Part shown: positions 9,989 to 17,368 of the stretch, piece after piece
Layout: each line of letters opens with the position of its first letter
How positions within the stretch are numbered: position 1 is the stretch's first letter
NCBI GenBank assembly: GCA_017860085.1
Contig: JAFNAJ010000001.1
Location: forward strand, 1 to 37,501
Source: Acidobacteriota bacterium
GTDB lineage: Bacteria; Acidobacteriota; Vicinamibacteria; Vicinamibacterales; JAFNAJ01
Length of the DNA stretch: 37,501 nucleotides
Reading direction: 5' to 3'
The notes under the pieces: generated by a model
The model's input: the letters and a program-made list of their open reading frames with translations, nothing else
What the model was told of the DNA's origin: nothing
Database searches by the model: none
Position numbers and translations under genes: made by a program

Positions 9989-11479
9989 CTAGAGGCGCTC
10001 CGTCTGGGCCAGCTCGATGGCCTTCAGCAGCGCGCGCGCCTTGTCGCACGACTCCTCGAACTCCGACGCCGGATTCGAATCGGCCACGATCCCCGCACCA
10101 GCCTGCACCAACGCCCTCCCCTCCCGCATGACCACCGTGCGGATGGCGATGCAACAGTCGAGATTGCCGGCGAAATCGAGATAGCCAACCGCCCCCGCAT
10201 AGAGGCCCCTCGGCCCCGGCTCCTGCTCTGCGATGATCTCCATCGCACGAATCTTCGGCGCGCCCGACACCGTGCCAGCCGGGAAGCACGCGACCAGGGC
10301 GTCCAGTCGATCCCGGTCCTCGTCGAGGCGCCCCTCCACCCGCGACACCAGGTGCATCACGTGCGAATAGCGCTCGAGCGCCATGAACACCGGGACGCGC
10401 ACGGTTCCGGGTTCGCACACGCGTCCCAGGTCGTTCCGACCGAGGTCGACGAGCATGACGTGCTCGGCTCGCTCCTTCTCGTCACGCTTCAATTCCTCGC
10501 CCAGCCGCAGGTCTTCCTCGTCCGACCGGCCACGGGGACGAGTGCCCGCAATGGGGTGCGTCTCGACGCGTCGGCCTTCGACGCGCACGAGCATCTCGGG
10601 CGATGACCCAACGATGGCCAACTTGCCCATGCGGACGAAGTACATGTAGGGCGACGGGTTGACGTGACGCAGGGCACGATAGACCGCAAACGGGTCAGCC
10701 GTCACCTCCGCTTCGAACCGCTGCGACAAGACGACCTGGTACACGTCGCCCCGAGCGATGAGCTCCTGCGCGGCTCGCACCGACGCTTCGAAGCGCTCGC
10801 GTGTCGTGTTCGAGTGCACCTCCGGCGCGGCAGCGGGCCCGGCCGGTGCGCGCGACAGGGCCCGATCGAGTTCGCGCTCCAGAAACGCAATCCGCGCGCA
10901 GGCGAAGTGGTACAGCGTTTCGAGATCCTCGTTCGGCGTGATGCGCGCGTTGGCGATGGCCAGGATCCGGTGCTTGACGTGATCGAACGCGAGCACCGTG
11001 TCGAAGAGCATGAACCCGGCCTCGGGACCCTCTGCCGCCTGGGCGCTGCCGTACCGCTCCCAGACCGGCCTCAGGGCCGGCTCGAACCACGGCGAGGCGT
11101 CGTACCCAAAGAAGCCCACGGCTCCGCCTGTGAAGCGCGGCAGTTCGGGAACGAAGGGCGACCGGAACTCCGACATCAGCCGGCGGAGGGCGTCGACAAA
11201 CGGCTCGGCCAACTCGGTGGTCTCTCCACTTCGTTCGAGGATGGTCCGCCCCTGCGACGCACGAAGGACGAGAAACGGGTCCTTGCCGAGAAACGAGTAT
11301 CGGGCAACCTGCTCGCCTCCTTCCACGCTCTCGAGCAGGAAGGCGTAGTCGGAGAGTTCCGCGATCTTGAGGAAGGCGGACACCGGCGTCAGCAGGTCGG
11401 CCAGGATCTCCTTGTAGACCGGGACGAACGTGCCCCGGCGGGCCAACTCCACGAACTCTTCGAAGCTGGTCTGTCTCAT
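9989..11479 (-). CDS. trpE: Anthranilate synthase component I
   Basis: Converts chorismate to anthranilate with ammonia from TrpG. The 496-residue protein carries the LLESVEGGEQVARYSF segment (residues 48-63); LLES is the tryptophan feedback-binding motif of TrpE, so allosteric Trp inhibition is expected. The chorismate-binding domain has VYQVVLSQRFE, NPSPYMYFVRM, ETHPIAGTRPRG, HVMLVDLGRNDLGRV, SHVMHLVSRVEG, FPAGTVSGAPKIRAMEII and IQAGAGIVADS-like VQAGAGIVADS. ATG at 11479 overlaps the aroDE TGA. The feedback motif and trp-operon position favour TrpE over PabB. Confidence 0.97.
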   Translation of the reverse strand: MRQTSFEEFVELARRGTFVPVYKEILADLLTPVSAFLKIAELSDYAFLLESVEGGEQVARYSFLGKDPFLVLRASQGRTILERSGETTELAEPFVDALRRLMSEFRSPFVPELPRFTGGAVGFFGYDASPWFEPALRPVWERYGSAQAAEGPEAGFMLFDTVLAFDHVKHRILAIANARITPNEDLETLYHFACARIAFLERELDRALSRAPAGPAAAPEVHSNTTRERFEASVRAAQELIARGDVYQVVLSQRFEAEVTADPFAVYRALRHVNPSPYMYFVRMGKLAIVGSSPEMLVRVEGRRVETHPIAGTRPRGRSDEEDLRLGEELKRDEKERAEHVMLVDLGRNDLGRVCEPGTVRVPVFMALERYSHVMHLVSRVEGRLDEDRDRLDALVACFPAGTVSGAPKIRAMEIIAEQEPGPRGLYAGAVGYLDFAGNLDCCIAIRTVVMREGRALVQAGAGIVADSNPASEFEESCDKARALLKAIELAQTERL

Positions 11480-12966
11480 GGTGCGTACCGCTCCTCGGGC
11501 CGGCCGTTCCTCTCGCCGTGCATGGCCGCCAGTCGCCGGGCTGCGGCCTCGCGCATGACCTCGGTCGGCGCCTGTTGTCCCGTCCACCACTCGAACTGCC
11601 GCGCCCCCTGCGCGACCAACATGTCGAGCCCGCCGATGGTGGTGCACCCGCGTCGCCGCGCCTCGGCGAGCAACGGCGTCTCCGCGGGGTGGTACGCGAG
11701 GTCGTAGACCAGGCGTCCATCGAGCGCCGTGCCTTCGACCGGGCTCGACACGCCATCGGGGCCGCTTTCGGCCGGTATGGCGTTGACCAGCAGGTCCCAC
11801 GTCCCAGGCGGGACGGGCAGAGGTCCCCACCCCGCACCGAAGGGTTCGGCCACTAGGCGGGCGCGTGTCGCGTCGCGGGCCCTCACGGTGACACGGGCTT
11901 CTCGATCGGTGAGGCCCGCCACGACGGCGCGCGCCGCACCTCCGGCTCCCACCACCGTTGCGCGGAGGCCCCCGAGCTCCAAGTCGGCCAAGGGTGCGAG
12001 GAATCCTTCGAGGTCGGTATTCGTGGACTCCCATCCCGCCAGGCTCTGAGACCACCGCAGCGTGTTCGCTGCATCGAGCCGCAACACGACGCTGTCTCGC
12101 GACACCGATGCGCGGGCTGCCGCCAGCTTGTGCGGCGCCGTCACGCTGCAGCCCTCCAGCCCCAGGACGGTTCGCGACGCGTCCACGTCCTCAAACGCCT
12201 CCGTTTCCAAAGGCAGGTAGACGGCGTCGACCTTCGTAACCGCAAATGCGGCGTTGTGCATCGCGGGCGACACAGAACGCCTGACGGATCGCCCGACCAC
12301 CCCATACACCCTCGTGCCGGGGCCCACGCTGCGAATTCGAAACTCGTCGAGGAGTCGTTCGAGCGAAAGCTGCCCGGCTGCCACGTCGCCGGCGTACGTC
12401 CACACCGACCCAAACCTCGACGGAAGGACTCGGGTCGCCACACCGGCCTCCCCCATGCCGACCAGCACGAGGCGCCCGCTGGCCCCGTGTTGGCGGCCGC
12501 ACGCGGCCAAGATCGGCAAGTCTGCCAGCCGCCCAACCAGCACGGCCATCTTGGCTCGCGCCGCGCCAGTGGCAAGCATCGCCCTCACACGTTCGGTCAG
12601 GTCGGAGGGAACGCCCCCGGACTCGTGCCACGACAGCACGATGCGGTCGGGGCACCGCGTCAGCAGGTCGTCTCGGAACGGCGCTCCCCATTCGACATCG
12701 ACGTACTCGGCACCAGCCTCGAGCGCGGCCTCCAGGATGCGGCGTCGCTCGTCCTCCCCGCCCTCGAAGCGCCCTCCATCCCAGCGAGGACGGCACGTAA
12801 CCACGGCCGGGCGCCTGCGACCTGCGAGCGCCGCGCCCGGGTCGGGCTCTTCGAGGCCATCGAGCCGCAGTTCGATCAGGTCGGCGCGGGCCGCCGCCTC
12901 GCGGTCGCGGCGCAGCTCGCCGTGACTGCCGGCCATCACGGTTGCACAGATTCGACAGTGGGTCAT
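11476..12966 (-). CDS. aroDE: Bifunctional 3-dehydroquinate dehydratase (type I) / shikimate dehydrogenase
   Basis: Catalyses shikimate-pathway steps 3 and 4 in one chain of 496 residues. Residues 1-210 are a short type I dehydroquinase with ELRLDGLE, TCRPRWDGGRFEGGE, catalytic His114 (SWHES) and Schiff-base Lys139 (AKMAVLV). Residues 218-496 are shikimate dehydrogenase: YGVVGRSVRRSVSPAMHN, SVTAPHK with Lys280, NTDLEGF with Asp318, NADP loop GAGGAARA (340-347), and IGGLDMLVAQGARQFEWWTG. I chose ATG at 12966, downstream of the attenuator hairpin. An upstream TTG in the same frame lies inside the terminator stem and is rejected. As the first structural gene after trpL it is directly under Trp attenuation. 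Similar AroD-AroE fusions are known from plants and chlamydiae. Confidence 0.94.
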   Translation of the reverse strand: MTHCRICATVMAGSHGELRRDREAAARADLIELRLDGLEEPDPGAALAGRRRPAVVTCRPRWDGGRFEGGEDERRRILEAALEAGAEYVDVEWGAPFRDDLLTRCPDRIVLSWHESGGVPSDLTERVRAMLATGAARAKMAVLVGRLADLPILAACGRQHGASGRLVLVGMGEAGVATRVLPSRFGSVWTYAGDVAAGQLSLERLLDEFRIRSVGPGTRVYGVVGRSVRRSVSPAMHNAAFAVTKVDAVYLPLETEAFEDVDASRTVLGLEGCSVTAPHKLAAARASVSRDSVVLRLDAANTLRWSQSLAGWESTNTDLEGFLAPLADLELGGLRATVVGAGGAARAVVAGLTDREARVTVRARDATRARLVAEPFGAGWGPLPVPPGTWDLLVNAIPAESGPDGVSSPVEGTALDGRLVYDLAYHPAETPLLAEARRRGCTTIGGLDMLVAQGARQFEWWTGQQAPTEVMREAAARRLAAMHGERNGRPEERYAP

Positions 12967-12984
12967 CCTGAACCCGCGAACAGC

Positions 12985-13020
12985 AAAAAGCCCCTTCAAC
13001 CGGATCGGCTGAAGGGGCTT
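12985..13020 (-). terminator. trp attenuator terminator hairpin
   Basis: On the minus strand, the arm AAGCCCCTTCAGCCG (13020-13006), an ATC loop and the arm CGGTTGAAGGGGCTT (13002-12988) form a 15-bp stem with a single G-U pair. It ends in a run of five T (12989-12985). This is a strong intrinsic terminator lying between the leader peptide stop (13047) and the aroDE start (12966), where an attenuator's 3:4 hairpin is expected. Confidence 0.93.
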
Positions 13021-13070
13021 GCTGAGTCCGCGCCGTGCTGTTCACGCTAGGCCCGCGCAGCCTCCCCTTC
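13011..13070 (-). promoter_or_regulatory. trp attenuator antiterminator (2:3 pairing)
   Basis: GAAGGGG at 13070-13064, inside the leader ORF downstream of the Trp codons, is complementary to CCCCTTC at 13017-13011, the 5' arm of the terminator. GCTG (13061-13058) pairs with CAGC (13024-13021), extending the helix after a small internal loop. The two structures are mutually exclusive. A ribosome stalled at the Trp codons (13091-13086) leaves 13070-13058 free to pair. A ribosome at the stop codon (13049-13047) would cover part of it and release the terminator. The anti-antiterminator partner is less certain: CCGCGC at 13110-13105 may pair with GCGCGG at 13058-13053. Confidence 0.8.
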
Positions 13071-13142
13071 GGTGCTGATGCCGCGCCACCACGCGCACGA
13101 CGTCGCGCGGATCACACGGCCGGGAAACTCGAAGGCAAACAT
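13047..13142 (-). CDS. trpL: trp leader peptide (TrpL), 31 codons
   Basis: A small ORF begins at ATG 13142 and ends at TAG 13047. Its peptide contains SCAWWRGI, with adjacent Trp codons TGG TGG at positions 18-19 (13091-13086). Two consecutive Trp codons in a 31-residue peptide, followed by mutually exclusive hairpins and a trp operon, identify it as the attenuation leader. Codons 2, 4 and 6 are Phe (MFAFEF); whether these also sense Phe is unknown. The predicted transcription start (about 13147-13142) is at or just before the ATG, so the leader is probably translated from a leaderless or nearly leaderless mRNA, as reported for Sinorhizobium meliloti trpL. No Shine-Dalgarno is possible in so short a 5' end. 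Confidence 0.9.
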   Translation of the reverse strand: MFAFEFPGRVIRATSCAWWRGISTEGEAARA

Positions 13143-13150
13143 CGCGTCGG

Positions 13151-13179
13151 ACGATAACAGAGCCCTTGGCCCCCGTCAA
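13151..13179 (-). promoter_or_regulatory. Promoter of the aromatic/trp supraoperon
   Basis: On the minus strand, TTGACG (13179-13174) and TATCGT (13156-13151) are separated by exactly 17 bases. The -10 box is preceded by TGT, giving an extended -10. Transcription should start around 13147-13142, at the trpL ATG. The spacing and the match to sigma70 consensus are convincing, and no other good promoter is seen between it and aroDE. Confidence 0.85.
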
Positions 13180-13208
13180 CTCGTGTGACCGGCGTGCGAC
13201 CGGCGACC

Positions 13209-13237
13209 TTGACCACCTTCGATCCGGTTGCTATAAC
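13209..13237 (+). promoter_or_regulatory. Promoter of the S55-peptidase gene, divergent from trp
   Basis: TTGACC (13209-13214), a 17-base spacer and TATAAC (13232-13237) form a near-consensus sigma70 promoter, with TGC before the -10 box as an extended element. The expected start is about 13244, leaving a short leader with AGAAGG at 13246-13251. The -35 box is 30 bp from the -35 box of the divergent trp promoter. Confidence 0.85.
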
Positions 13238-13255
13238 CGAAACATAGAAGGTAGC

Positions 13256-15100
13256 GTGACAGCACGAAATCCCATGCGATTCACGGTGGCCGCAGCCTGC
13301 GCGCTCCTCCTGCTCGGCGGCACATGCACAGACTCGCAGACGGCCTTGATGCCCGTCGACGAGGTCAGGGCCGGCATGACCGGGACGGGATACACCGTCT
13401 TCAAGGGCGAGGCTCCTGAGCCATTCACCGTCCATATTCTCGGCACGCTCCACAACGTCGTTGGCCCCCGTCGGACGATGATTCTGGCGCGACTCGAGGG
13501 CGGTCCGCTCGCCACGTCGGGCGTGATCGCGGGGATGAGCGGGAGCCCCGTCTACGTGGACGGCCGGCTCGTGGGCGCCATCGCGTACTCCCTCGGCGCG
13601 TTTCCCAGGGAGCCGATTGCGGGCATCACACCGATCGCCGAAATGATCGAGGCCGCTCGCCTGTCGACGCCGCGGTCGGCGTCGCAGCGCGCGTTGCCGA
13701 CGCGCCTCGACGCCCCCGACGCGCTCGCGTCAGCGGTGCGTGCGCTCCTGCCCGGCGCCTCGCCGTTTGCGGAGCGACTGGCGGACGTCCGCGTCGCCGG
13801 CGGCGACGTCGGGCCGTACGCCTTGAGCCTCACGCCCATCGCGACGCCGGTCTCCCTGGCAGGGTTCAGCGGTGACGCGCGAGCGGTGCTGACCAGCGTG
13901 CTCGAGCAGGGGGGGTTCGTCGCCGTCGCCGGCGGCAGCGCCTCGCCGTCCCGAGCACCGTCAGGTGACCGTGCTCTCGCGCCGGGCGACGCCGTTGGTG
14001 TGTCGCTCGTGTCGGGCGACCTGTCGCTGGCGGCCACGGGCACCGTGACCCACGTGGACGGTGACCGCGTCTACGCCTTCGGCCATCCCTTTCTCAATCT
14101 CGGTCCCATCTCGTTCCCCATGACGCGGGCCGAAGTTCACGCGGTCGTCCCCAGCCTGATGTCGTCGATGAAGCTCTCGAGCGTCGGCGCCCCGATCGGC
14201 ACGGTGCGTCAGGATCGGGCCTCGACCATCGCGGGAACGCTCGGCGCCCCTCCGCCGATGGTGCCCGTGCGGATCACGCTCGAGAGCCAGGGGGCGCCGT
14301 CGCGCCGGTTCGCCTTCGAGGTCGCCAACGACCAGGTGTTCACCCCGCTCCTCGCCTTCGCCACGGTCCTTTCCGTCTTCCAGTCGTACGAACGGGAGAT
14401 GGGGTCGGCCACGTTCGCCGTGTCGGGATCAGCCCGTGTCAAGGGGCTTGGCGCAGTGTCGCTCGAGAACGTCTTCGCGGGCGATGCTGCCTCGGCGAAT
14501 GCCGCGGCCTCGGTGGCAGCTCCCCTGACCTCTCTCCTGCGCAACGAGCTGGCCGACGTCGAGATCGAGGGGATCGACCTGGTGGTGCAGTCGACCGAGC
14601 AGACCCGCACGGCGACGATCGAGCGCGTGTGGCTCGACGGCGGCGATGTCCGAGCAGGTCGAACGCTCGTTCTCAAGATCGCCACGCGATCGTACCGTGG
14701 AGAGGAGACGGTCCGTTCACTGCCCGTCCCGATTCCCGAGCACGTGAGGGGCCCGCTGACGCTGCTCGTCGCTGACGCGAGCGCGCTCCGCGAGTGGGAG
14801 CAGCACGAGATCCGACCGGCGAGCGACGTGCAGAACATCGGGCAACTGATCCGGCAGTTGAACGAAACCCGCCGCAACAACCGCCTGTACGTGCGGCTCG
14901 CCAGCCAGTCGGCTGGTGCCGTGGTCGGCGGCGAGGCGATGCCCGCGTTGCCCCCGTCCGTGCTCACGGTGCTCGAAGCCGGCGGGACGAGTGGCAGCTT
15001 CACCCCCATCAGGAGCACCATCGTCGGCGAGTGGGACCTGCCGACCCCGGATGTGATCAAGGGTTCCCGTTCGCTCAGGCTTAACGTGGAGCCCCGTTGA
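13256..15100 (+). CDS. Secreted SpoIVB/S55-like serine peptidase
   Basis: The 614-residue protein has an N-terminal signal sequence (basic n-region, then TVAAACALLLLGG). The LGGTC stretch is not a good lipobox, so secretion rather than lipid anchoring is likely. Residues 30-115 carry the S55-type block GVIAGMSGSPVYVDGRLVGA with the probable nucleophile Ser94. Residues 261-325 carry GTVTHVDGDRVYAFGHPFLN with probable His276, then GTVRQDRASTIAG. In SpoIVB, as I recall it, the GHG block comes before the GMSGSP block; here the order is reversed. I chose GTG at 13256, 4 bases after AGAAGG; ATG at 13274 in the same frame is the alternative. Substrate is unknown. The next gene encodes another secreted protein and is probably co-transcribed. 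Confidence 0.85.
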   Translation: MTARNPMRFTVAAACALLLLGGTCTDSQTALMPVDEVRAGMTGTGYTVFKGEAPEPFTVHILGTLHNVVGPRRTMILARLEGGPLATSGVIAGMSGSPVYVDGRLVGAIAYSLGAFPREPIAGITPIAEMIEAARLSTPRSASQRALPTRLDAPDALASAVRALLPGASPFAERLADVRVAGGDVGPYALSLTPIATPVSLAGFSGDARAVLTSVLEQGGFVAVAGGSASPSRAPSGDRALAPGDAVGVSLVSGDLSLAATGTVTHVDGDRVYAFGHPFLNLGPISFPMTRAEVHAVVPSLMSSMKLSSVGAPIGTVRQDRASTIAGTLGAPPPMVPVRITLESQGAPSRRFAFEVANDQVFTPLLAFATVLSVFQSYEREMGSATFAVSGSARVKGLGAVSLENVFAGDAASANAAASVAAPLTSLLRNELADVEIEGIDLVVQSTEQTRTATIERVWLDGGDVRAGRTLVLKIATRSYRGEETVRSLPVPIPEHVRGPLTLLVADASALREWEQHEIRPASDVQNIGQLIRQLNETRRNNRLYVRLASQSAGAVVGGEAMPALPPSVLTVLEAGGTSGSFTPIRSTIVGEWDLPTPDVIKGSRSLRLNVEPR

Positions 15101-15138
15101 GGCCCACGACGCCGACGTTCTCTTCCCAGGCTTCCCGC

Positions 15139-17358
15139 ATGCCCATACGAATGACGTTCCGACTCTCGCTCGCCATGGCGGTGGGCGCCCTCGTCCCGAC
15201 GGTGTTTGCCGCGACCCCCACGTTCTGGCAAGTCTCGACGCTCGCCGAGTTCCTGAAGGGAGACACGATCGAGCACGTCGCCGTCGACAGCGACGGACGG
15301 CTGATGCTCGGCCCGCGCAACGACGTGGTCTACGCGGGCACCACGCCGGCCATCTGGACCCTCGTCGACGACGGGCAGGGTGCGTTTCTGGCTGGAACCG
15401 GCAACGACGGCCAGGTCCTCAGGATCACCCTCGATGGTCAGGCGGCCGTGGCGTTCGATGCCAGCGAGGCCCAGGTACACGCAGTCGCAGCCGGCCCCGG
15501 ACAGGCCTTCCTCGCGGGCACGGCCCCGGACGGCAAGCTGTATCGTGTGGCGCCCGACGGGGCATCGTCGGTGCTCCACGATCCGCAGGACAAGTACATC
15601 TGGGCGGTCGTCGTGGCGCCCGACGGCACCGCCTATGTGGGCACCGGTGAGAAGGCCGCCGTCTACCGTGTGTCTCCCGCAGGCCAGGCCGCCGTGCTCT
15701 ACCGGCCAAAGGCGGCCAACGTGACCGCGTTGGCGCTCGATCCGCAAGGCAACCTGCTCGTCGGCACCGAGTCGCCCGGGCAAGTCGTTCGAGTCGACAG
15801 CCAAGGCCGGCCCTTCGTGCTGCTCGATTCGCCCTTCCGAGAGATCCACAGCTTGCGCATCGATGCACGCGGCCATGTGTACGCCGTCGCGCTCGATGGC
15901 GCCGAGGACGAAGCCAAGGCTGCGCCGGCTCCGGCTTCAAAGGCGCCCCCAGCCACTCCCGTACCAGTCGTGTCGACGCAAATCACGGTGACGTCGGTCG
16001 CGGGCGTCGGCGTCGACGCCGGCGTCGCCACCCCGTCGCCTTCCGCAGACCAGGCCGGTGGCAAACCGAAGGGTGCGGTGTACCGCATTGCCCCTGACGG
16101 CTTGTGGGACACTGTCTGGCAGTCGAACGACGACCTGCCCTACGACGCCTTCCCCCAAGGAGACGGCTCGCTGCTCATCGGCACGGGGGCCAAGGGCAAG
16201 ATCTTCCAAGTCATGGAGGGTTCGGCACGGGCGACGCTCGTCGCCCGCGCGTCGGCCCAGCAAGTCACCAGATTCGCGCGCGTCGCTGGCGGGGACGTGT
16301 GCTACGCCGTCTCCAACCCCGGCAAGGTGTTCCGGCTGTCGTCCAGTGTGGCGGCCCGCGGCGAATACCAATCTGACGTCCGCGATGCCGGCACCGTTGC
16401 GACCTGGGGCGCGGTGCGGTGGCACGGACGCACGCCACCGGGCACAGCGATCGAGATCTCGACGCGCTCGGGCAACACGAAACGCCCCGACGACAACTGG
16501 AGCGACTGGTCTGTTGCCTACGCGGACGCCGCGGGCTCGCAGATTGCGAGCCCCAAGGCACGCTACCTGCAATGGCGCGCCGTGCTCACTGGAAAAGGTG
16601 TCACGCCTGTGCTGACGTCGGTCACCGCGGCGTACCTGCCGCGCAACGCAAGACCGACCGTCGAAGCCATCACGGTCCACCCGCCAGGCACGGTGTTCTA
16701 CAAGCCCTATCCCACAGGTGAACAGGATCTTGCGGGATTCGACAGCGGGACATCCGACGGCTACCAGCCCGGTCGGCTCGGGGCAGCGGCTTCGTCGTCG
16801 ACGCCGCCGGCCCTCGGCCGCCGCACCTATGAGAAGGGTCTCCAGGCCTTTGCCTGGAAGGCCACCGACGAAGGGGACGACCGGCTGCTGTTCGACGTGT
16901 TCTACCGTCACGAGGGCGACGCGACGTGGCGGCCCTTGCGTCGCGGTCTCTGGGACCCGCTCTTCACGTGGGACACCACCTCGGTGCCCGACGGCACCTA
17001 CACGATCAAGGTGGTCGCCTCCGACGCACCGTCGAACGCCCCAGGGGCAGCGCTCGTCGGCGAATTGGAGAGCGTGGCGTTCGAGATCGACAACACGTCA
17101 CCGATCATCGAGCGCGGGGCGGCCACACCGTCCGGGGATCGGACCGTTGTCCGCTTCGTCGTGCGTGATGGGCATTCGGCCGTGCAGCGCGTCGAGTACT
17201 CGCTCGACGCGAATCGCTGGCGCCTGGTCTATCCGGTTGACGGCATTGCCGATTCGCGGGAAGAGGCCTTCGAGGTCGTGCTCGAAGGCGTGGCCAGCGC
17301 CATCGTGCGCGCGTCGGATTCGCTCGGGAACATCGCGACCGAGGTCGTTGGTCGCTGA
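15139..17358 (+). CDS. Secreted beta-propeller-like protein with C-terminal beta-sandwich regions
   Basis: The 739-residue protein starts 38 bases after the S55 gene with a signal peptide (FRLSLAMAVGALVPTVFA). Residues about 40-390 contain repeated blade-like units: AFLAGTGNDGQVLRI, AFLAGTAPDGKLYRV, AYVGTGEKAAVYRVS, LLVGTESPGQVVRV and LLIGTGAKGKIFQV, resembling SMP-30/NHL or WD-type propellers. They are interrupted by an Ala/Pro-rich linker near residues 265-315. The second half (WSDWSVAYADAAGS; VPDGTYTIKVVASD) looks like Ig-like or carbohydrate-binding beta-sandwiches. No catalytic motif is visible. The linkage to the S55 peptidase suggests they act together outside the cytoplasm, perhaps as substrate or scaffold (inference). 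The first Met of the signal (15139) was preferred over a Met 4 codons later. Confidence 0.75.
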   Translation: MPIRMTFRLSLAMAVGALVPTVFAATPTFWQVSTLAEFLKGDTIEHVAVDSDGRLMLGPRNDVVYAGTTPAIWTLVDDGQGAFLAGTGNDGQVLRITLDGQAAVAFDASEAQVHAVAAGPGQAFLAGTAPDGKLYRVAPDGASSVLHDPQDKYIWAVVVAPDGTAYVGTGEKAAVYRVSPAGQAAVLYRPKAANVTALALDPQGNLLVGTESPGQVVRVDSQGRPFVLLDSPFREIHSLRIDARGHVYAVALDGAEDEAKAAPAPASKAPPATPVPVVSTQITVTSVAGVGVDAGVATPSPSADQAGGKPKGAVYRIAPDGLWDTVWQSNDDLPYDAFPQGDGSLLIGTGAKGKIFQVMEGSARATLVARASAQQVTRFARVAGGDVCYAVSNPGKVFRLSSSVAARGEYQSDVRDAGTVATWGAVRWHGRTPPGTAIEISTRSGNTKRPDDNWSDWSVAYADAAGSQIASPKARYLQWRAVLTGKGVTPVLTSVTAAYLPRNARPTVEAITVHPPGTVFYKPYPTGEQDLAGFDSGTSDGYQPGRLGAAASSSTPPALGRRTYEKGLQAFAWKATDEGDDRLLFDVFYRHEGDATWRPLRRGLWDPLFTWDTTSVPDGTYTIKVVASDAPSNAPGAALVGELESVAFEIDNTSPIIERGAATPSGDRTVVRFVVRDGHSAVQRVEYSLDANRWRLVYPVDGIADSREEAFEVVLEGVASAIVRASDSLGNIATEVVGR

Positions 17359-17368
17359 GGACGTCAGC
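17354..17368. terminator. Short inverted repeat between converging genes
   Basis: GCTGA (17354-17358), five bases, then TCAGC (17364-17368) contain the two stop codons of the converging beta-propeller and anti-sigma genes, which are only 5 bases apart. The symmetry could form a 5-bp hairpin on either transcript but lacks a T-run, so a terminator role is weak. Confidence 0.2.

Noticed and set aside
12967-12999. Upstream TTG start extending aroDE by 11 codons
   Set aside because: It lies within the attenuator terminator stem; the ATG at 12966 fits the family N-terminus.
13316-13330. Lipobox in the S55 peptidase (LGGTC)
   Set aside because: Thr at -1 is not accepted by the lipoprotein signal peptidase; a standard signal peptide is more likely.
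14209-15876. 555-codon minus-strand open frame
   Set aside because: Antisense to the S55 and beta-propeller genes, low-complexity composition, no recognisable domain.
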